Below are positions 49,401 to 57,225 of a stretch of DNA of 64,000 nucleotides, piece by piece (position 1 is the stretch's first letter; every line of letters starts with the position of its first letter). The stretch comes from Manduca sexta. Taxonomy: Eukaryota; Arthropoda; Insecta; Lepidoptera; Sphingidae. Below the pieces are notes generated by a model, which searched no databases, had not been told where the DNA came from, and was given only the letters and a program-made list of their open reading frames with translations. The position numbers were made by a program, and so were the translations under genes. The DNA is taken from the NCBI RefSeq assembly GCF_014839805.1, contig NC_051130.1, forward strand, positions 7,564,001 through 7,628,000. The letters are read 5' to 3'.

Positions 49401-51281
49401 GGGATAAAAGTCAATTTATATTTTCCCAGGATAAAATGGAGCCTATATTTTATGTTAGACCCTAGCAATGTATAGATGAAAATTGCATTCAATTTCAAAG
49501 TAGTTTTTGTGTGATGTATGTACAAACATAAAGAGAGATAGTCGGAGAAAATTTAAAAAACTGTTGCTTTGGCTTCTATTGCTTAAGCCCCTCATATTAG
49601 TTATTCTTCAATATCTATAATGTACACACATCGGCTGATTACAATTTTATTATATTATGTATAGATGTGAAAATAACTGTCTGTTACCCTTTCGCGGCTG
49701 AATCAGAGTTTGAGAGCTTGGGAAGAACATGCGCTAATTTTTATCGCGGGAAATAAAAAGTACACCTTTAACCCGACAAATCTTTACCACGTGGGCGGAG
49801 TCGCGAGTAAAAACTGTTAATAAATAATATATAAATTCTAAAATACTTATTTGAAGATTATAAACATAGAGTCAACTTAAAACTAATTGTTAGTATAGTT
49901 ATGTAGACGATCAAAGCCTCATAATTAAATTCACTGGCGTATAACATTAATATACAAGGATGCGATTAAGAGACTCGTTATCGTTTATTTTCTTTGAAAA
50001 CATTATTCAAGATGAGAAATGGGTTGACGTTTATCAGCCTTAATTAATGTTAGGCAGGACGAAGATAAAAGAACTGAGCAGTTAATAGGCATTTTGCAGC
50101 CATTTTTCTGCCAATATCAGCCGTGTGTTATACTGTCCCACTGCTGGACACGGACCAGAGTGTCGTGAGGCCTTAATCCATCACGATTGTCCTGTGAAGG
50201 TTGGCCGAATTGAGAAGTCACCTTCGAAATACGAATTACGCTGTTAGTTTACATAACATTTTAGAATGTGCATGTTTATTTTCAAAGCGAATTACACACA
50301 TCGTGAACTTTATGGAGGTCGTGACCCGAATAGCCCCCGATTTCCATGAGTGACAATTTGCTAGCGCCAATGTCTTGGGAATATTCGAACATTAGGTGCG
50401 ATAAAATAGCACTACGCTGGCTGATTGTGTTTGCTGTAAACCGTTTTATTTCCAGATATTCTGACAGAAGTCACATTCTGTGCACGGAGCGGCGGTGTAG
50501 CATCGCGATATTGACAAGTTTTATATTACCGCCTATTCTTTGCACGCCCACCTTTATGGTAAGTTGCCAATTTTATTCAATACTTTCTGACTTCTTTATT
50601 GTTTGCTTTGTAATACACTGCGCACGTAACATGCAGCCGTTTTCCATACAATGTTAATTATCATGCAATGTATGCAAATTCGTTTTTGTTTCGCAGGTAT
50701 TTGACATTCACACAAAGAACGTTACGGATGCATACGGAAATCCTGACATTGCTTACCATGTCGACTCTGACTACCAGGGAAGGTTATATCAGGCGAATTT
50801 TTGGGTTCACGCTGTTCTTATAAAGCTGCTTCCATGTTCAATCCTGACGGTTATAAGTGTTTGGTTGATACGAGCGTTGTACAACGCGAATCAACATCAG
50901 AAGAATCTGAGGAACTACAGCGCATGTCCCGCTGCGGAGAAAATGGTCAAAAGACAGAACAAGGCCGACAAACGGACGGATAGGACAACAAAAATGTTGT
51001 TAGCAGTACTGCTTTTGTTTCTGGTGACTGAATTGCCGCAAGGAATTTTGGGACTGATGAGTGGTTTATTAGGCTGGTGCTTCTTCAAGAGATGTTATGA
51101 TCTGTTCGGAGAGTTGATGGACTTTCTGGCGCTGTTGAACGGAGCGATTAACTTCATTTTGTACTGTACGATGTCACGCCAGTTTCGTCAGACGTTCCGT
51201 CAGATGGTGCTGCAGCCGCCTCTTGCGAGGTTCATGCCGCCCACAGTCTCCCACTCCGATTCACACAACCAGAACACGTGA
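21311..51281 (+). CDS. Myosuppressin/dmsr-1-like neuropeptide GPCR, 5 coding exons (423 aa)
   Basis: Seven-helix plasma-membrane receptor predicted to bind an FMRFamide-like or myosuppressin-type peptide and signal through G proteins. CDS = join(21311-21598, 37976-38134, 49032-49168, 50456-50558, 50697-51281), giving 423 codons plus TGA. Visible: N-terminal sequons at N3, N21, N27 and N64; TM1 with N105; TM2 with LAVAD (D133); TM3 ending in WRY (189-191) instead of DRY; TM4 about 208-228; ECL2 sequon NVT at 237; TM5 with P275; TM6 about 326-351 with the PQGIL motif (P343); TM7 with N378 and NFILY in place of NPxxY. The WRY, the TDRTTKMLLAVLLLFL start of TM6 and the NFILYC TM7 are, from family knowledge, typical of the DmsR/dmsr group. 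The usual TM3 and ECL2 cysteines are absent; C72/C75 and C357/C362 are candidates for other disulfides. Start ATG has context aacaaaATG and no better upstream in-frame Met. The ligand is inferred from family only; an orphan dmsr paralogue is equally possible. Confidence 0.88.
21732..22028 (+). mobile_element. TA-flanked mariner-like MITE (297 bp)
   Basis: TA on both sides; left end CAGGGTCGTTTTGATATTG, right end the inverse (TAACGTAATGTTAAAATGG then CATTG). The inverted repeats extend to ATGAAAC. The TA target and ends suggest a Tc1/mariner-derived element. A second copy, disrupted by a LINE, is at 42650-45772. It starts 133 bp after the exon 1 donor. Confidence 0.75.
22810..23132 (+). mobile_element. 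tRNA-derived SINE (family A)
   Basis: Third copy, box A TAGCCTAGTTGG, box B degraded (GGTCTAAATCC), with an internal deletion before AAACCTGCATACC. Confidence 0.82.
24356..24760 (+). mobile_element. SINE family B 3' part split by a GC-rich segment
   Basis: 24356-24395 (ACACACTTGGTGAAAAGT) and 24693-24745 (CTGGTTGCGTCTCTGCACAC) match two adjoining parts of the SINE at 48621. Between them lies about 295 bp of GC-rich DNA unlike its surroundings, which has open frames on the minus strand but no domain I recognise. Confidence 0.5.
25621..25865. repeat. Tandem duplication, 121-bp period
   Basis: Two copies share AACTGGGCCTTATTAGGAA, CTACCTTCGGATTAAG and TTATAATATA; the second lacks a short ACACACTACC stretch. 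Confidence 0.7.
26289..26695 (+). mobile_element. AGGGTTCCGTA-type interspersed repeat
   Basis: Starts AGGGTTCCGTACCTCAAAAA, has an inverse CGGAACCCTTATAGGATCAC soon after, a GTCCGTCCGTC run, and ends CGAGTCCGACTCGCACTTCG plus a T run. I recognise the ends as a common lepidopteran repeat; its class is uncertain. Confidence 0.6.
28621..28676. repeat. Short (CAGTAACTGT)-type tandem repeat
   Basis: Repeated CAGTAACTGTCAATAATTGT-like units of about 10-18 bp within intron 1. Confidence 0.6.
29669..29844 (+). mobile_element. Short Helitron-like element
   Basis: Begins TCTATACTTCTGTGCTAAT and ends with hairpin CAGGCGGAGCCGCAGGC then CCTAG before T. A more degraded 3' end of the same kind precedes it at 29620-29659. 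Confidence 0.6.
30448..30667 (-). mobile_element. Non-autonomous Helitron
   Basis: CTAG and the GC-rich hairpin (GCTCGCGGCTCCGCCCGCG) at the left; TCTAAAAAAATATATTATAA reads from the right end. Same family as 5169 and 18080. Confidence 0.7.
30786..31031. repeat. 123-bp tandem duplication
   Basis: Two head-to-tail copies (30786-30908 and 30909-31031) starting CATTACTGCTCCGCTCCTA and ending AGTTCCTAAGATTAG. They are highly similar, so this duplication is fairly recent. The unit resembles part of family G at 31187. Confidence 0.85.
31187..31540 (+). mobile_element. Interspersed repeat, family G
   Basis: About 350 bp from TAACCATTAAGGTTGCACAC to CTATAGATTTATTATAAG, with a (CAGA)n run at 31391-31420. 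An inverted copy, 38883-39222, lies on the other side of exon 2. Class unknown. Confidence 0.75.
31627..31875. repeat. Duplicated segment, 146-bp period
   Basis: AAATTATCACCATAAGTCGT and GAAATTATCGCCATAAGTCG begin two copies about 100 bp long that both end CTTGAAATTGAAAA, separated by unrelated sequence. Confidence 0.65.
32446..32535 (+). mobile_element. RTE-like LINE 3' fragment
   Basis: GTCCACTGCTGAACATAGGC followed by CTCACCCAAGGATCTCCAC matches a 3' end I know as common in lepidopteran RTE-type elements. It is preceded by a (ATC)n run. Only a fragment is present. Confidence 0.55.
32892..33190 (+). mobile_element. Interspersed repeat, family E
   Basis: Starts TTTTTTTTATTGCTTAAAAT, has TCGCCTGATGGTAAGCGATA and ends near CTCTCACATATGAGAGACC. 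Other copies at 39636 (inverted) and 63691. Confidence 0.75.
34111..34374 (+). mobile_element. Non-autonomous Helitron (GAAAGTTTGTG type)
   Basis: TC start, hairpin GGGCGATGCCGCGAGC and CTAG end before T; body matches 5966-6224 (ACGGATTTGGATGAAACTTT). Confidence 0.78.
35703..35919 (+). mobile_element. Interspersed repeat, family C
   Basis: Well preserved copy from TGCACCTGATGGTAAGTGG to CGGATATAAAATATCCTATC. Confidence 0.75.
36166..36698 (-). pseudogene. Possible decayed coding remnant, not identified
   Basis: Two overlapping minus-strand frames (36462-36698 and 36166-36489) give mixed, protein-like composition rather than the low-complexity peptides typical of this AT-rich DNA. At the frame change there is an imperfect duplication of about 33 bp (TGTGAAACTTTTCAAAATAT, then TGTGAAACAGTTTCAAAATA), which could have caused the shift. 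I recognise no domain. It lies antisense in intron 1. It may be a transposase or other mobile-element relic, or chance. Confidence 0.25.
37171..37231. repeat. 29-bp near-perfect palindrome with 3-nt loop
   Basis: Arms 37171-37199 and 37203-37231 pair at 27 of 29 positions (ATTTCGCGGTGAAAAC ... GTTTTCACCGCGAAAT), loop TTG. In intron 1, about 745 bp before exon 2. Confidence 0.85.
37606..37844. mobile_element. Fold-back MITE with terminal inverted repeats of about 75 bp
   Basis: Left arm starts GCTCTCTTAATAAAACAATG, right arm ends with its inverse (TTATTTCATTAAGAGAAC). Both arms include GACCTATTCCA, AATTTGTGG and ATTTCTGTTTG. The element is mostly inverted repeat. It ends 131 bp before exon 2. 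Confidence 0.8.
37976..38134 (+). CDS. Receptor exon 2: codons 97-149 (TM1-TM2)
   Basis: Acceptor TTTTTGCTTCAG ends at 37975 and donor GTAAGA begins at 38135. The 159-nt exon is phase 0 on both sides and encodes the rest of TM1 (GVLANTMNIAVL), intracellular loop 1 (TRRDM) and TM2 (LAVADVFVM). Because both ends are phase 0, skipping it would keep the frame but remove TM1/TM2 and destroy the receptor. Confidence 0.9.
38395..39381 (+). mobile_element. 987-bp Helitron inserted in a fold-back element
   Basis: Starts TCTATATATATAAAAATG and ends with hairpin CGCGGGCGAAGCTGCGGGC then CTAG, inserted between A and T. Internal GCTAAAACTCGAGAACGGCTG is typical of this family. It contains an inverted family G repeat. 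Flanks at 38369-38394 and 39385-39440 resemble adjacent parts of the element at 63108, so the target was probably a copy of that. No helicase or Rep protein, so non-autonomous. Confidence 0.72.
38883..39222 (-). mobile_element. Interspersed repeat, family G, inverted copy
   Basis: Reverse complement of 31187-31540, from CTATACTTATAATAAAT to GTGCAACCTTAATGGTTA, with a short (GTCT)n run. Lies inside the 38395-39381 Helitron. Confidence 0.75.
39636..39937 (-). mobile_element. Interspersed repeat, family E, inverted copy
   Basis: Reverse complement of the 32892 repeat (GGTCTCTCATATGTGCGAGT to ATCGCTTACCATCAGGCGAA). Confidence 0.75.
41147..41364 (+). mobile_element. Interspersed repeat, family C
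   Basis: Diverged copy; GATGATTACCTCTCGGCAAT and TATGCCGGCCTGTTGAAACC are kept. Confidence 0.72.
43008..45738 (-). mobile_element. 5'-truncated non-LTR retrotransposon (LINE)
   Basis: Apurinic-like endonuclease (C-terminal half only) and reverse transcriptase in two frames, a short 3' UTR and a (TAAA)n tail at 43008-43024. The missing 5' half is typical of incomplete target-primed reverse transcription. Jockey/CR1-type by RT motifs; exact clade not determined. Confidence 0.85.
43163..44065 (-). pseudogene. LINE ORF2, RT catalytic core and C-terminus
   Basis: 300 codons in the frame that follows the break. Contains the catalytic FADD box (LLFADDLKLL, residues 15-24) and the thumb/connection region (DLGVCLDIELTF, ESRLEC-like NAVIWSP). 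Continues directly from the upstream piece if the one-base shift at 44096-44100 is discounted. No RNase H domain is seen. Confidence 0.85.
44091..45746 (-). pseudogene. LINE ORF2, endonuclease remnant and RT fingers/palm
   Basis: 551 codons. Residues 36-45 hold the endonuclease GDFN motif, D79 the LDLVL motif and H107 the terminal catalytic histidine. RT motifs follow: SAGPDGIP, GYRPVAVL, HGFRPHRST and FDFKKAFD (about residue 489). The frame ends just after GVSQG because of an extra base in the C run at 44096-44100. The apparent start Met comes from the host MITE terminal repeat, so it is not the native start. In the intact family the endonuclease would begin about 100-150 residues earlier. 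Confidence 0.85.
47948..48264 (-). mobile_element. tRNA-derived SINE (family A), inverted
   Basis: Reverse complement of the 4122 SINE, with box A at its right end (GGCGATAGCCGAGTTGGG) and box B (GGTTCAAATCC). A 10-bp CTTAGTCCAC duplication is present inside. Confidence 0.85.
48621..48870 (-). mobile_element. tRNA-derived SINE (family B)
   Basis: On the minus strand: box A TGGCGTAGTTGTA, box B GGGTTCGAATCCC, then GGGCAAAGTTATATTTGGGT and CACTTGGCGAAAAGTGGG. The tRNA-like head is part of the SINE, not a functional tRNA. Ends 161 bp before exon 3. Confidence 0.82.
49032..49168 (+). CDS. Receptor exon 3: codons 150-195 (TM3)
   Basis: Acceptor TTTGTTTCAG ends at 49031; donor GTAAGT starts at 49169. 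The 137-nt exon encodes ECL1 and TM3 through WRYIAI and ends two bases into codon K195. TM3 has M163 where most rhodopsin-class receptors have the disulfide cysteine. Confidence 0.9.
49359..49450 (-). mobile_element. Degenerate Helitron end in intron 3
   Basis: CTAGCTTTTGCTTGTGACTG, GGGATAAAAGT and TTTTCCCAGGATA match the 5169-type Helitron; the other end is not clear. A second degenerate end in + orientation (GTGGGCGGAGTCGCGAGT) is near 49790-49815. Confidence 0.5.
50118..50342 (-). mobile_element. Diverged SINE related to family A
   Basis: ACTGTCCCACTGCTGGACAC, GGCCTTAATCCATCACG and ATTACACACATCGTG correspond in order to the reverse complement of family A, but with many differences. Confidence 0.45.
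50456..50558 (+). CDS. Receptor exon 4: codons 195-229 (ICL2-TM4)
   Basis: Acceptor TTTTATTTCCAG ends at 50455; donor GTAAGT starts at 50559. The first base completes K195, then 34 codons encode intracellular loop 2 (YSDRSHILCTERR) and TM4 up to PTFM. Intron 4, which follows, is only 138 bp. Confidence 0.9.
50697..51281 (+). CDS. Receptor exon 5: codons 230-423 and stop
   Basis: Acceptor TTTCGCAG ends at 50696. The exon encodes ECL2 (with an NVT sequon and an acidic stretch), TM5, a basic intracellular loop 3 (KMVKRQNKADKRTDR), TM6, the short ECL3 with C357 and C362, TM7 and a serine/histidine-rich tail ending QNT. The TGA stop is at 51279-51281 and overlaps a strong donor, GTGAGT at 51278-51283. 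Confidence 0.92.
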   Translation, partial: VFDIHTKNVTDAYGNPDIAYHVDSDYQGRLYQANFWVHAVLIKLLPCSILTVISVWLIRALYNANQHQKNLRNYSACPAAEKMVKRQNKADKRTDRTTKMLLAVLLLFLVTELPQGILGLMSGLLGWCFFKRCYDLFGELMDFLALLNGAINFILYCTMSRQFRQTFRQMVLQPPLARFMPPTVSHSDSHNQNT

Positions 51282-52140
51282 GTCATCCTCCAGTATTTAT
51301 TTATGCTTTCTCTGTGATTAATACTCTGCTTTCCACCAAACTGAAATCCAAAACTAACATTCAGTTGCATGCATGAACTTTCGATACACGATACAATACA
51401 GCTTTTATTTTGATCATGAGCCATGAATTGTTTGCCCTCCAGGTGCATGGAAAAGATAAAAAGGTAACTACGCCCGAACTTCAATATAAATATGGATATG
51501 TGAGTAACAATGCTTTTTCATTTCTAACATAAATTCCGAACTTTATTTTCATACACATAAAGTTGACGTAGAATTATAGCGCCGGCTCCAGATCGGCATC
51601 ATTGCGACTCAAAATAGATATTGAAAAATGGACTTAAGAATTATGTGCGATACTGTTCATTTTATATACCTTATTTCAAGATTTAATCACTGCGCTACAT
51701 TACAATATAGTGTATGTGTCAGTGTTTGAAAACTTAGAAATCATACAGTGGGTATCGTATAATAAAGCTATCACTAAAATAGGAAATAATCTTGTTGATA
51801 TGAAGAAAAAGTTGAAGGTAAAAACCTGTTTTAAAGTAGGTCAACTTATTATAAAGATATATAACATATTATACGATTAAGGAGCCGTTTTTAAAATTAC
51901 TTTTTACGTCTTTATATTTATGGCTTCACCTTATAAATAATAATTTATATTAAAAATTATTGTAGGTTTCTTTACGCCTATTTTTGTATGTTTACAAATA
52001 TAACCCATAGCGTTGGCCGTGGCGATTAATGTATGTATACGTCAACTCTTAGTCAAGGTAGGATTCTCAACACAATCGTAGCAGACAACGAACATAGACC
52101 GCAGTCGCCATTTGCAACAAATAGCACTTAATATTAATTA
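51282..52140 (+). other. 3' UTR or last intron of the receptor gene
   Basis: No coding sequence is seen. If the donor at 51278 is not used this is 3' UTR; an AATAAA at 51761-51766 could end the transcript. If it is used, this is the first part of a 1.4-kb 3' intron. Confidence 0.4.
51761..51766 (+). promoter_or_regulatory. Possible polyadenylation signal (unspliced 3' end)
   Basis: Exact AATAAA hexamer 480 bp after the stop codon on the gene strand. In AT-rich DNA this motif is common by chance. Confidence 0.3.
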
Positions 52141-52610
52141 CTAGCTTTTGCTCGGGTCTTCGCCCGCGTGATGAAGTTTTCCGGGATAAAAGTCCTTCTA
52201 AAAAAAGTATCCGATTTAATTATAGGTATTTATGGCTCACTATTTTGGTCAAGTGACATAAGAGGTAGATAAGTTTATTATGCTGTCGCAAAGTTTTATT
52301 TAGAACTATTTAAGATAACCAATCCCACGGTACATCATCTTTGACTAACTTCCAATGGTTTAGGAAGCGTACGTCAAGATAAAATTCTTTTTCCGACTTG
52401 CTTGATATGTATCGTTATATTATGACCAAATTACACGAAATCATTATATATTGTAGCCTATGTGTTATTCTGATGTATAACTAAAGTAACTGTAAAGTTT
52501 AATCCAAATCTGTTTATTCGATTTTTCATGAACGAGGAATAAACATACATACATACATACATTAATATATCCATCCCCACAAACTTTCGCATAAATAAAA
52601 TTGGTATAGA
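52141..52610 (-). mobile_element. Non-autonomous Helitron
   Basis: CTAG and hairpin (GCTCGGGTCTTCGCCCGCG) at left; reads TCTATACCAATTTTATTTAT from the right end. The right half matches the 5966 and 34111 family; the middle is extra sequence. Lies 68 bp before the candidate terminal exon. Confidence 0.68.
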
Positions 52611-52678
52611 ATGAAGTAGGAGTAAATCATTTCTATACTGATAATGTTTTAATAAAAATTGAATTTATTTTTGAACAG

Positions 52679-52760
52679 ATGAATACCGCTGTCTACTTCA
52701 GAATTATTTCATAACAATAAAGATCCCAGGCACGCATTTGGAATCGCTTAAAAGCACTTG
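52679..52760 (+). other. Candidate 3' terminal exon of the receptor gene
   Basis: An acceptor (TTTTTGAACAG, ending at 52678) is followed by ATGAATACCG. Joined to the donor after 51277 it reads threonine then TGA, the same C-terminus as the unspliced form. An AATAAA polyadenylation signal lies 37 bp into the exon at 52716-52721. The 3' end is a guess; no transcript evidence is available. Confidence 0.4.
52716..52721 (+). promoter_or_regulatory. Possible polyadenylation signal (spliced 3' end)
   Basis: Exact AATAAA shortly after a good splice acceptor, fitting a short terminal exon. Confidence 0.35.
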
Positions 52761-54183
52761 TATTACAATTTCCGGGTCGCATGTGCATTGTATATCAGGG
52801 GCCTTCTTCATGTGGGCGATAAATCTATCGCTAGAATATGCTATTCCTCTGATATAATAAGCCTGTATCACAACAATGTTAAATGTAATTCATATGGTAA
52901 CATCTTGAACAAACAAACATTATATAAAAGTACAATATTAAGTTTAATGAAGGTAGATTATCCAATGTTGTGATACAACTACCCCGCTTTTAAAAACGTT
53001 TGTCAAGCTGTGAATAAATGGTGAACGCGATGGATGTATTTTATTTATCTTAAATCGTAATACTACACATTATAGGGTTGCGGTATCAGTGGTACTGCCT
53101 AAGATGTTTTTATTACATAGATACGTTGTCCGAGCTCAATACTGGCAAGACGAAAGTAAGGTAATTGCCCGACTTTGCGGCCAATGAGCGTGCGGCACTA
53201 ACGTTGTTACGTAACTGTCGATGTATATACTTATATATCCTTTTCTAACGAATGTATGCTGCATCTTTTTATTCCTTCTTCGAGCCAATTTGTAATTATA
53301 TGTATAGGTTTTTATGTGCCATTTTGTTAGTGTATGACGCGTCTATTTGTAAAACGTCATTGGGTACTGCAGCAAGAAGCTGAATGAGAGTTCCCATTGT
53401 TGGCGCAATAGGTATAATTTATTTTTCTAATTTTATATTTTGTTTTCTTTTTGTTACTATGTGCACGTTATACTGGTTTGTGTGCAATAGTAAAAATCTT
53501 TATTTCTTTTTTTCTTTCGAGACACAACAGTGAACTCTAGAATATTATCAATTATAATATGAGAAAAAAATCCGTAGATTTACAAGAGAAGAAGTTCAAA
53601 TAGTACAACAAATTGCCTATCTTACATTACTCGACAATAAAACCTGTAAATCGTGATATAAGCGTTAAGTAATTGTTACTTAGCACACTCATTCTAATCT
53701 ATATATTAAGTATCGATACGTATGCAAAAGAATACACTATGATTAACATAAAGGCGCGGAGTCACGTGCGGTTTAAGAATTATTCAGCTTGTTTTATTGC
53801 CTCGTGGGATATGAGAGGCTGTGCCTATTCGGCCCACATGTTGTTTGTCAATTTATTAGGCTTTGTGTGCACGATGTAACATTATTAATGTGCGTTGGCT
53901 TGTATAGGGCATCCTAACTATATGACAAATATTTGTATGCTTTAACATAATGGCATTATGTATCATTATGTAATTGTTAAGTTTTTTGGTGACTGAAGTC
54001 GAAAATTGAGATGTCCAAAAGTTGAGAAAACATGTTTTACAATAAATATGTCAACAAAAAGTAATATTTCATTTATAATATTTTTATTTTTGACACAATG
54101 TCAATGTTCTGACGTGTCAGAGCTATTAAAATTTTATTATCCGAACAGATCTCTAGTATCCGAAATTAGCGAAGTGGCCATAA
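52761..54183. other. Non-coding DNA between receptor and copia element
   Basis: No recognised gene; short chance frames only. Confidence 0.55.
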
Positions 54184-54188
54184 CTATT

Positions 54189-54366
54189 TGTTGTAAATAT
54201 GGTATATGTTCTTAGTAATTAAATAAAGTTAGTAAAAAGATGTTATTGACATGAGTGTTTATTTCGGACTAAAAGGGAAGTAACTATGGCAAACAAAATA
54301 CAATTAGTTCTAAAAATAGAACATATAAAAAATAATAAGTCACGACGAAGGTTACAATCTCCAACA
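54189..54366 (-). repeat. Copia 3' LTR
   Basis: 178 bp, TG...CA ends, identical to 58471-58648. A minus-strand AATAAA lies at 54258-54263 and may serve as the element's polyadenylation signal. Confidence 0.95.
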
Positions 54367-54378
54367 GCCGCCCTTAAT
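54367..54378 (-). other. Copia polypurine tract
   Basis: Minus strand TTAAGGGCGGC directly precedes the 3' LTR, the position and composition of a plus-strand primer. Confidence 0.6.
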
Positions 54379-54412
54379 CGCAGTTGTGACAGAAACAAAA
54401 CAAATAAAATAA

Positions 54413-55312
54413 TTAAGTTTCTAAACCTAAGTTAACTACACATCGTTTGTGTGCTAGAGGTCCGAGGGCCTTCGTTAGTACATCAGCAGGCATATCGTTA
54501 CTTTTTATATATTCTAACTTAACAATATTATTAGATACCTTTTCCCTAATAAAGTGAAACCTAGTATCTATATGCTTCGTCCTGCTGTGGTGTACAGGAT
54601 TTCGAACAAGATTAATGGCACTTTGGCTGTCAGAAGCTAAGTTAACTGAACAAAGTATACCTGTTATCTCGTATATAAACCGACGTAAGTAACACGCTTC
54701 CTTCGTGGCAGACACTAATGCCATATATTCTGACTCGGCCGAACTTAACGCAACAGTAGGTTGCTTCTTGGATTCCCATGATACTGGACCTCCACTTAAC
54801 TTGTAAACATAACCGGTGTATGACCTTCTGTCGATTGGACAGTTTGCCCAGTCTGCGTCACAAAAACCCTTTAAAGGTTCTCTATTCTTCCTGTAAACCA
54901 ATGAATAGTTTAGGGTACCTTTTAGGTATTGCAGAATCCTTTTAGCAGCATTCCAGTGTTCTTTAGTAAAACACGTATTAAATTGACTTAAATAGCTCGT
55001 GGCGTAAGCGATGTCTGGTCGTGTGTTTACCGCTAGATACATGAGGCATCCTATTAAGTTTTGATAAGGATAAGACTCACCGACTTGACCATCCATTATT
55101 TTTTCCATATTCTTTTTAATTAATGGAGTATCCACGGCCTTACAATCCTTCATATTAAATTTTTCTAATATAGAAAGAATATAATTTCGCTGGTTCAACC
55201 TTATACTCTCGGAATCACTTTCAACTTGTAGTCCCAAATAACATTTCAGTATTCCGAGATCTTTTAATGAAAAATATTTCGACAAATCATTCTTGACAGT
55301 GTCAAATGTCAA
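54413..55312 (-). pseudogene. Copia RT C-terminal part and RNase H
   Basis: 299 codons; the frame is open back to about 55370 and includes the catalytic FVDD box at about 55335-55346. RNase H follows with CDADW, SSAESEYMAL and SDSQSAINL motifs, and ends just before the polypurine tract. Catalytic residues appear intact. Confidence 0.92.
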
Positions 55313-55359
55313 ATCAGAATTAAAGAAGACTATTATGTCATCAACAAAGATTCCTAATA

Positions 55360-56103
55360 TTACAAGTTCTTTACCAAAAGTTTAGTATACACACAAGGTT
55401 CGGAAGGAGTTCCTATGAAACCTATTTTAGAAAGCGTTTCATTTAACTTTTTATTCCAAGCTCGCGGTGCCTGTTTAAGACCGTAAAGAGATTTCTTCAA
55501 TAAACAAACTTTGTTTTCTTTACCCTTTTGAATAAAACCAAGAGGTTGCTCCATGAAAACTTCTTCTTCTAAATCTCCGTTAAGGAAAGCTGTATCGACA
55601 TCTAAGTGCTTCATTCTCAACTTCATATCTGCAGCTATCGCAAACAACGTGCGGAGGGAAGAATGACGAATCACTGGTGCGAACGTCTCCTTGTAGTCTA
55701 CACTTTCAACTTGATGAAAACCTTTGACGACGAGTCTCGCTTTATACTTGATAATATTACCATAAGCATCCCTTTTAATTTTGTAAATCCATTTACATGG
55801 TATAACCTGTTTGTTAGGTCTATCTACTAAATTCCATGTATGGAGTTTCCTTAAGGAACTATACTCATCAACCATAGCATGTTGCCACTTATGAGCATCA
55901 TCGGCATGAGTAGCTTCGTAATATGTCGTAGGTTCATTAGAATCTACCATTGACGTATTGTAAGCTTTATAAAAATTTGTTGGTTTTCTGTCTCTGGAAG
56001 GGTATCTGCGCTCAGGGTGCGATTCCTGTTCCAAATTCGCTGTCTCTTCTTCCACACTAGGCAGTCTTAAGCCACTGAGAGACTCTCGTTCTTCCAGAGT
56101 CAC
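55360..56103 (-). pseudogene. Copia reverse transcriptase, N-terminal part
   Basis: 247 codons: tether region (RRYPSRDRKPTNFY), then RT motifs KARLVVKGFHQ, ETFAPVIRHSSLR, the first catalytic aspartate in KHLDVDTAFLNG, and SLYGLKQAPRAW. It stops after VYTK because of the break at 55376-55379. The native frame continues upstream from the integrase region. Confidence 0.92.
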
Positions 56104-56126
56104 TGACTCTTTTGTACTTTCTAGAT

Positions 56127-57185
56127 TTACTGGTAAAGTTGCTTCAGCCGCCGGGCTGATACTCTCATCACAGTCATAGAATTGACAGTCATGATCAAAC
56201 TCAGACTCAATCTCTTTTGCTCATCAAATAACAATATAGATTCTGACTGTGCGACAGACTGCTTCTGCTTTAGCGCTGTAAAGCAATTTTCAAAAAAGGT
56301 TGCATCTCTGGATATAATAACTTTTCGTGGGTTAGCAGGGTCCCTAAAAATATAAGTGCCTGGATTTTCAGAATAACCGACGAAAATTGCTTCCTGTGCC
56401 TTGACATCTAATTTCTTCCTGTGACACGAAGGTATATGGACTAGAGCTCTACAACCAAATACTTTTAGATGGCTAAGATCACCTTTTCGTCCATACCATT
56501 TGTCATAAGGAATTTGTCCACCTAAGGCTCGATGAGGAGACCTATTCTTAAGGTAAATGGCAACTTGGAATGCATCTTCCCAGAATGCTTTCGGTAGTGA
56601 ACTTTCAGCTAGCAACGTTCTTGCCTTTTCTGTAACCGAACGATGGGTGCGTTCCGCTACTCCAACTTGCTGAGGACTATAAAGCGTCGTTGTTTGATGT
56701 TCAATACCTTTTGAAGCAAGATAATCAACAAACTCTTTATTCACGAACTCCTTACCTCCATCAGTCCTAATTGCTTTAATTGTTTTATCTAACTGATTTT
56801 CAACAAAACATTGAAACACACAAAATATATCTTTGACTTCTGTTTTAGAAGAAATAAAATAAGCAAACACTTTTCGCGTATAATCGTCTACTATTGTCAA
56901 CATATATCTATTTCCTTGAAAAGAAGTTGTAGACACCGGTCCCATCAAATCCATATGGATCAGTTCCAAAGGGGAAGTAGCCCTATTAAACGCTAACCTT
57001 TTGAAAGGTTTTCTTGCTTGTTTACCTTCCACGCAAGCGATACAACTAGTTTTATCTACTCCTGTATACTTTATACCTACCTTGTGATTTTTCAGTTGGT
57101 TCATGCCTATACGACACAAATGTCCTAACCTCTTATGCCATATTTGATAACTATCCTGACAACCAGAGTGCACATCTTGTGTCAA
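56127..57185 (-). pseudogene. Copia integrase
   Basis: 352-codon open stretch that starts after a frame break at 57184-57188, so the first codon is not a true start. Zinc-binding H17, H22, C48, C51; catalytic D79, D142 and E178 with the classical 35-residue spacing between the last two. All catalytic residues are present. The last 20 or so codons are out of frame after the break at 56215-56218. Confidence 0.92.
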
Positions 57186-57225
57186 AAATTATCCGCCACA
57201 TTCTCGGAAACATTTACAGTACCAT

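Noticed and set aside
54006..54215. 69-codon frame next to the left LTR
   Set aside because: Extends into the LTR and has no recognisable features beyond a hydrophobic stretch.
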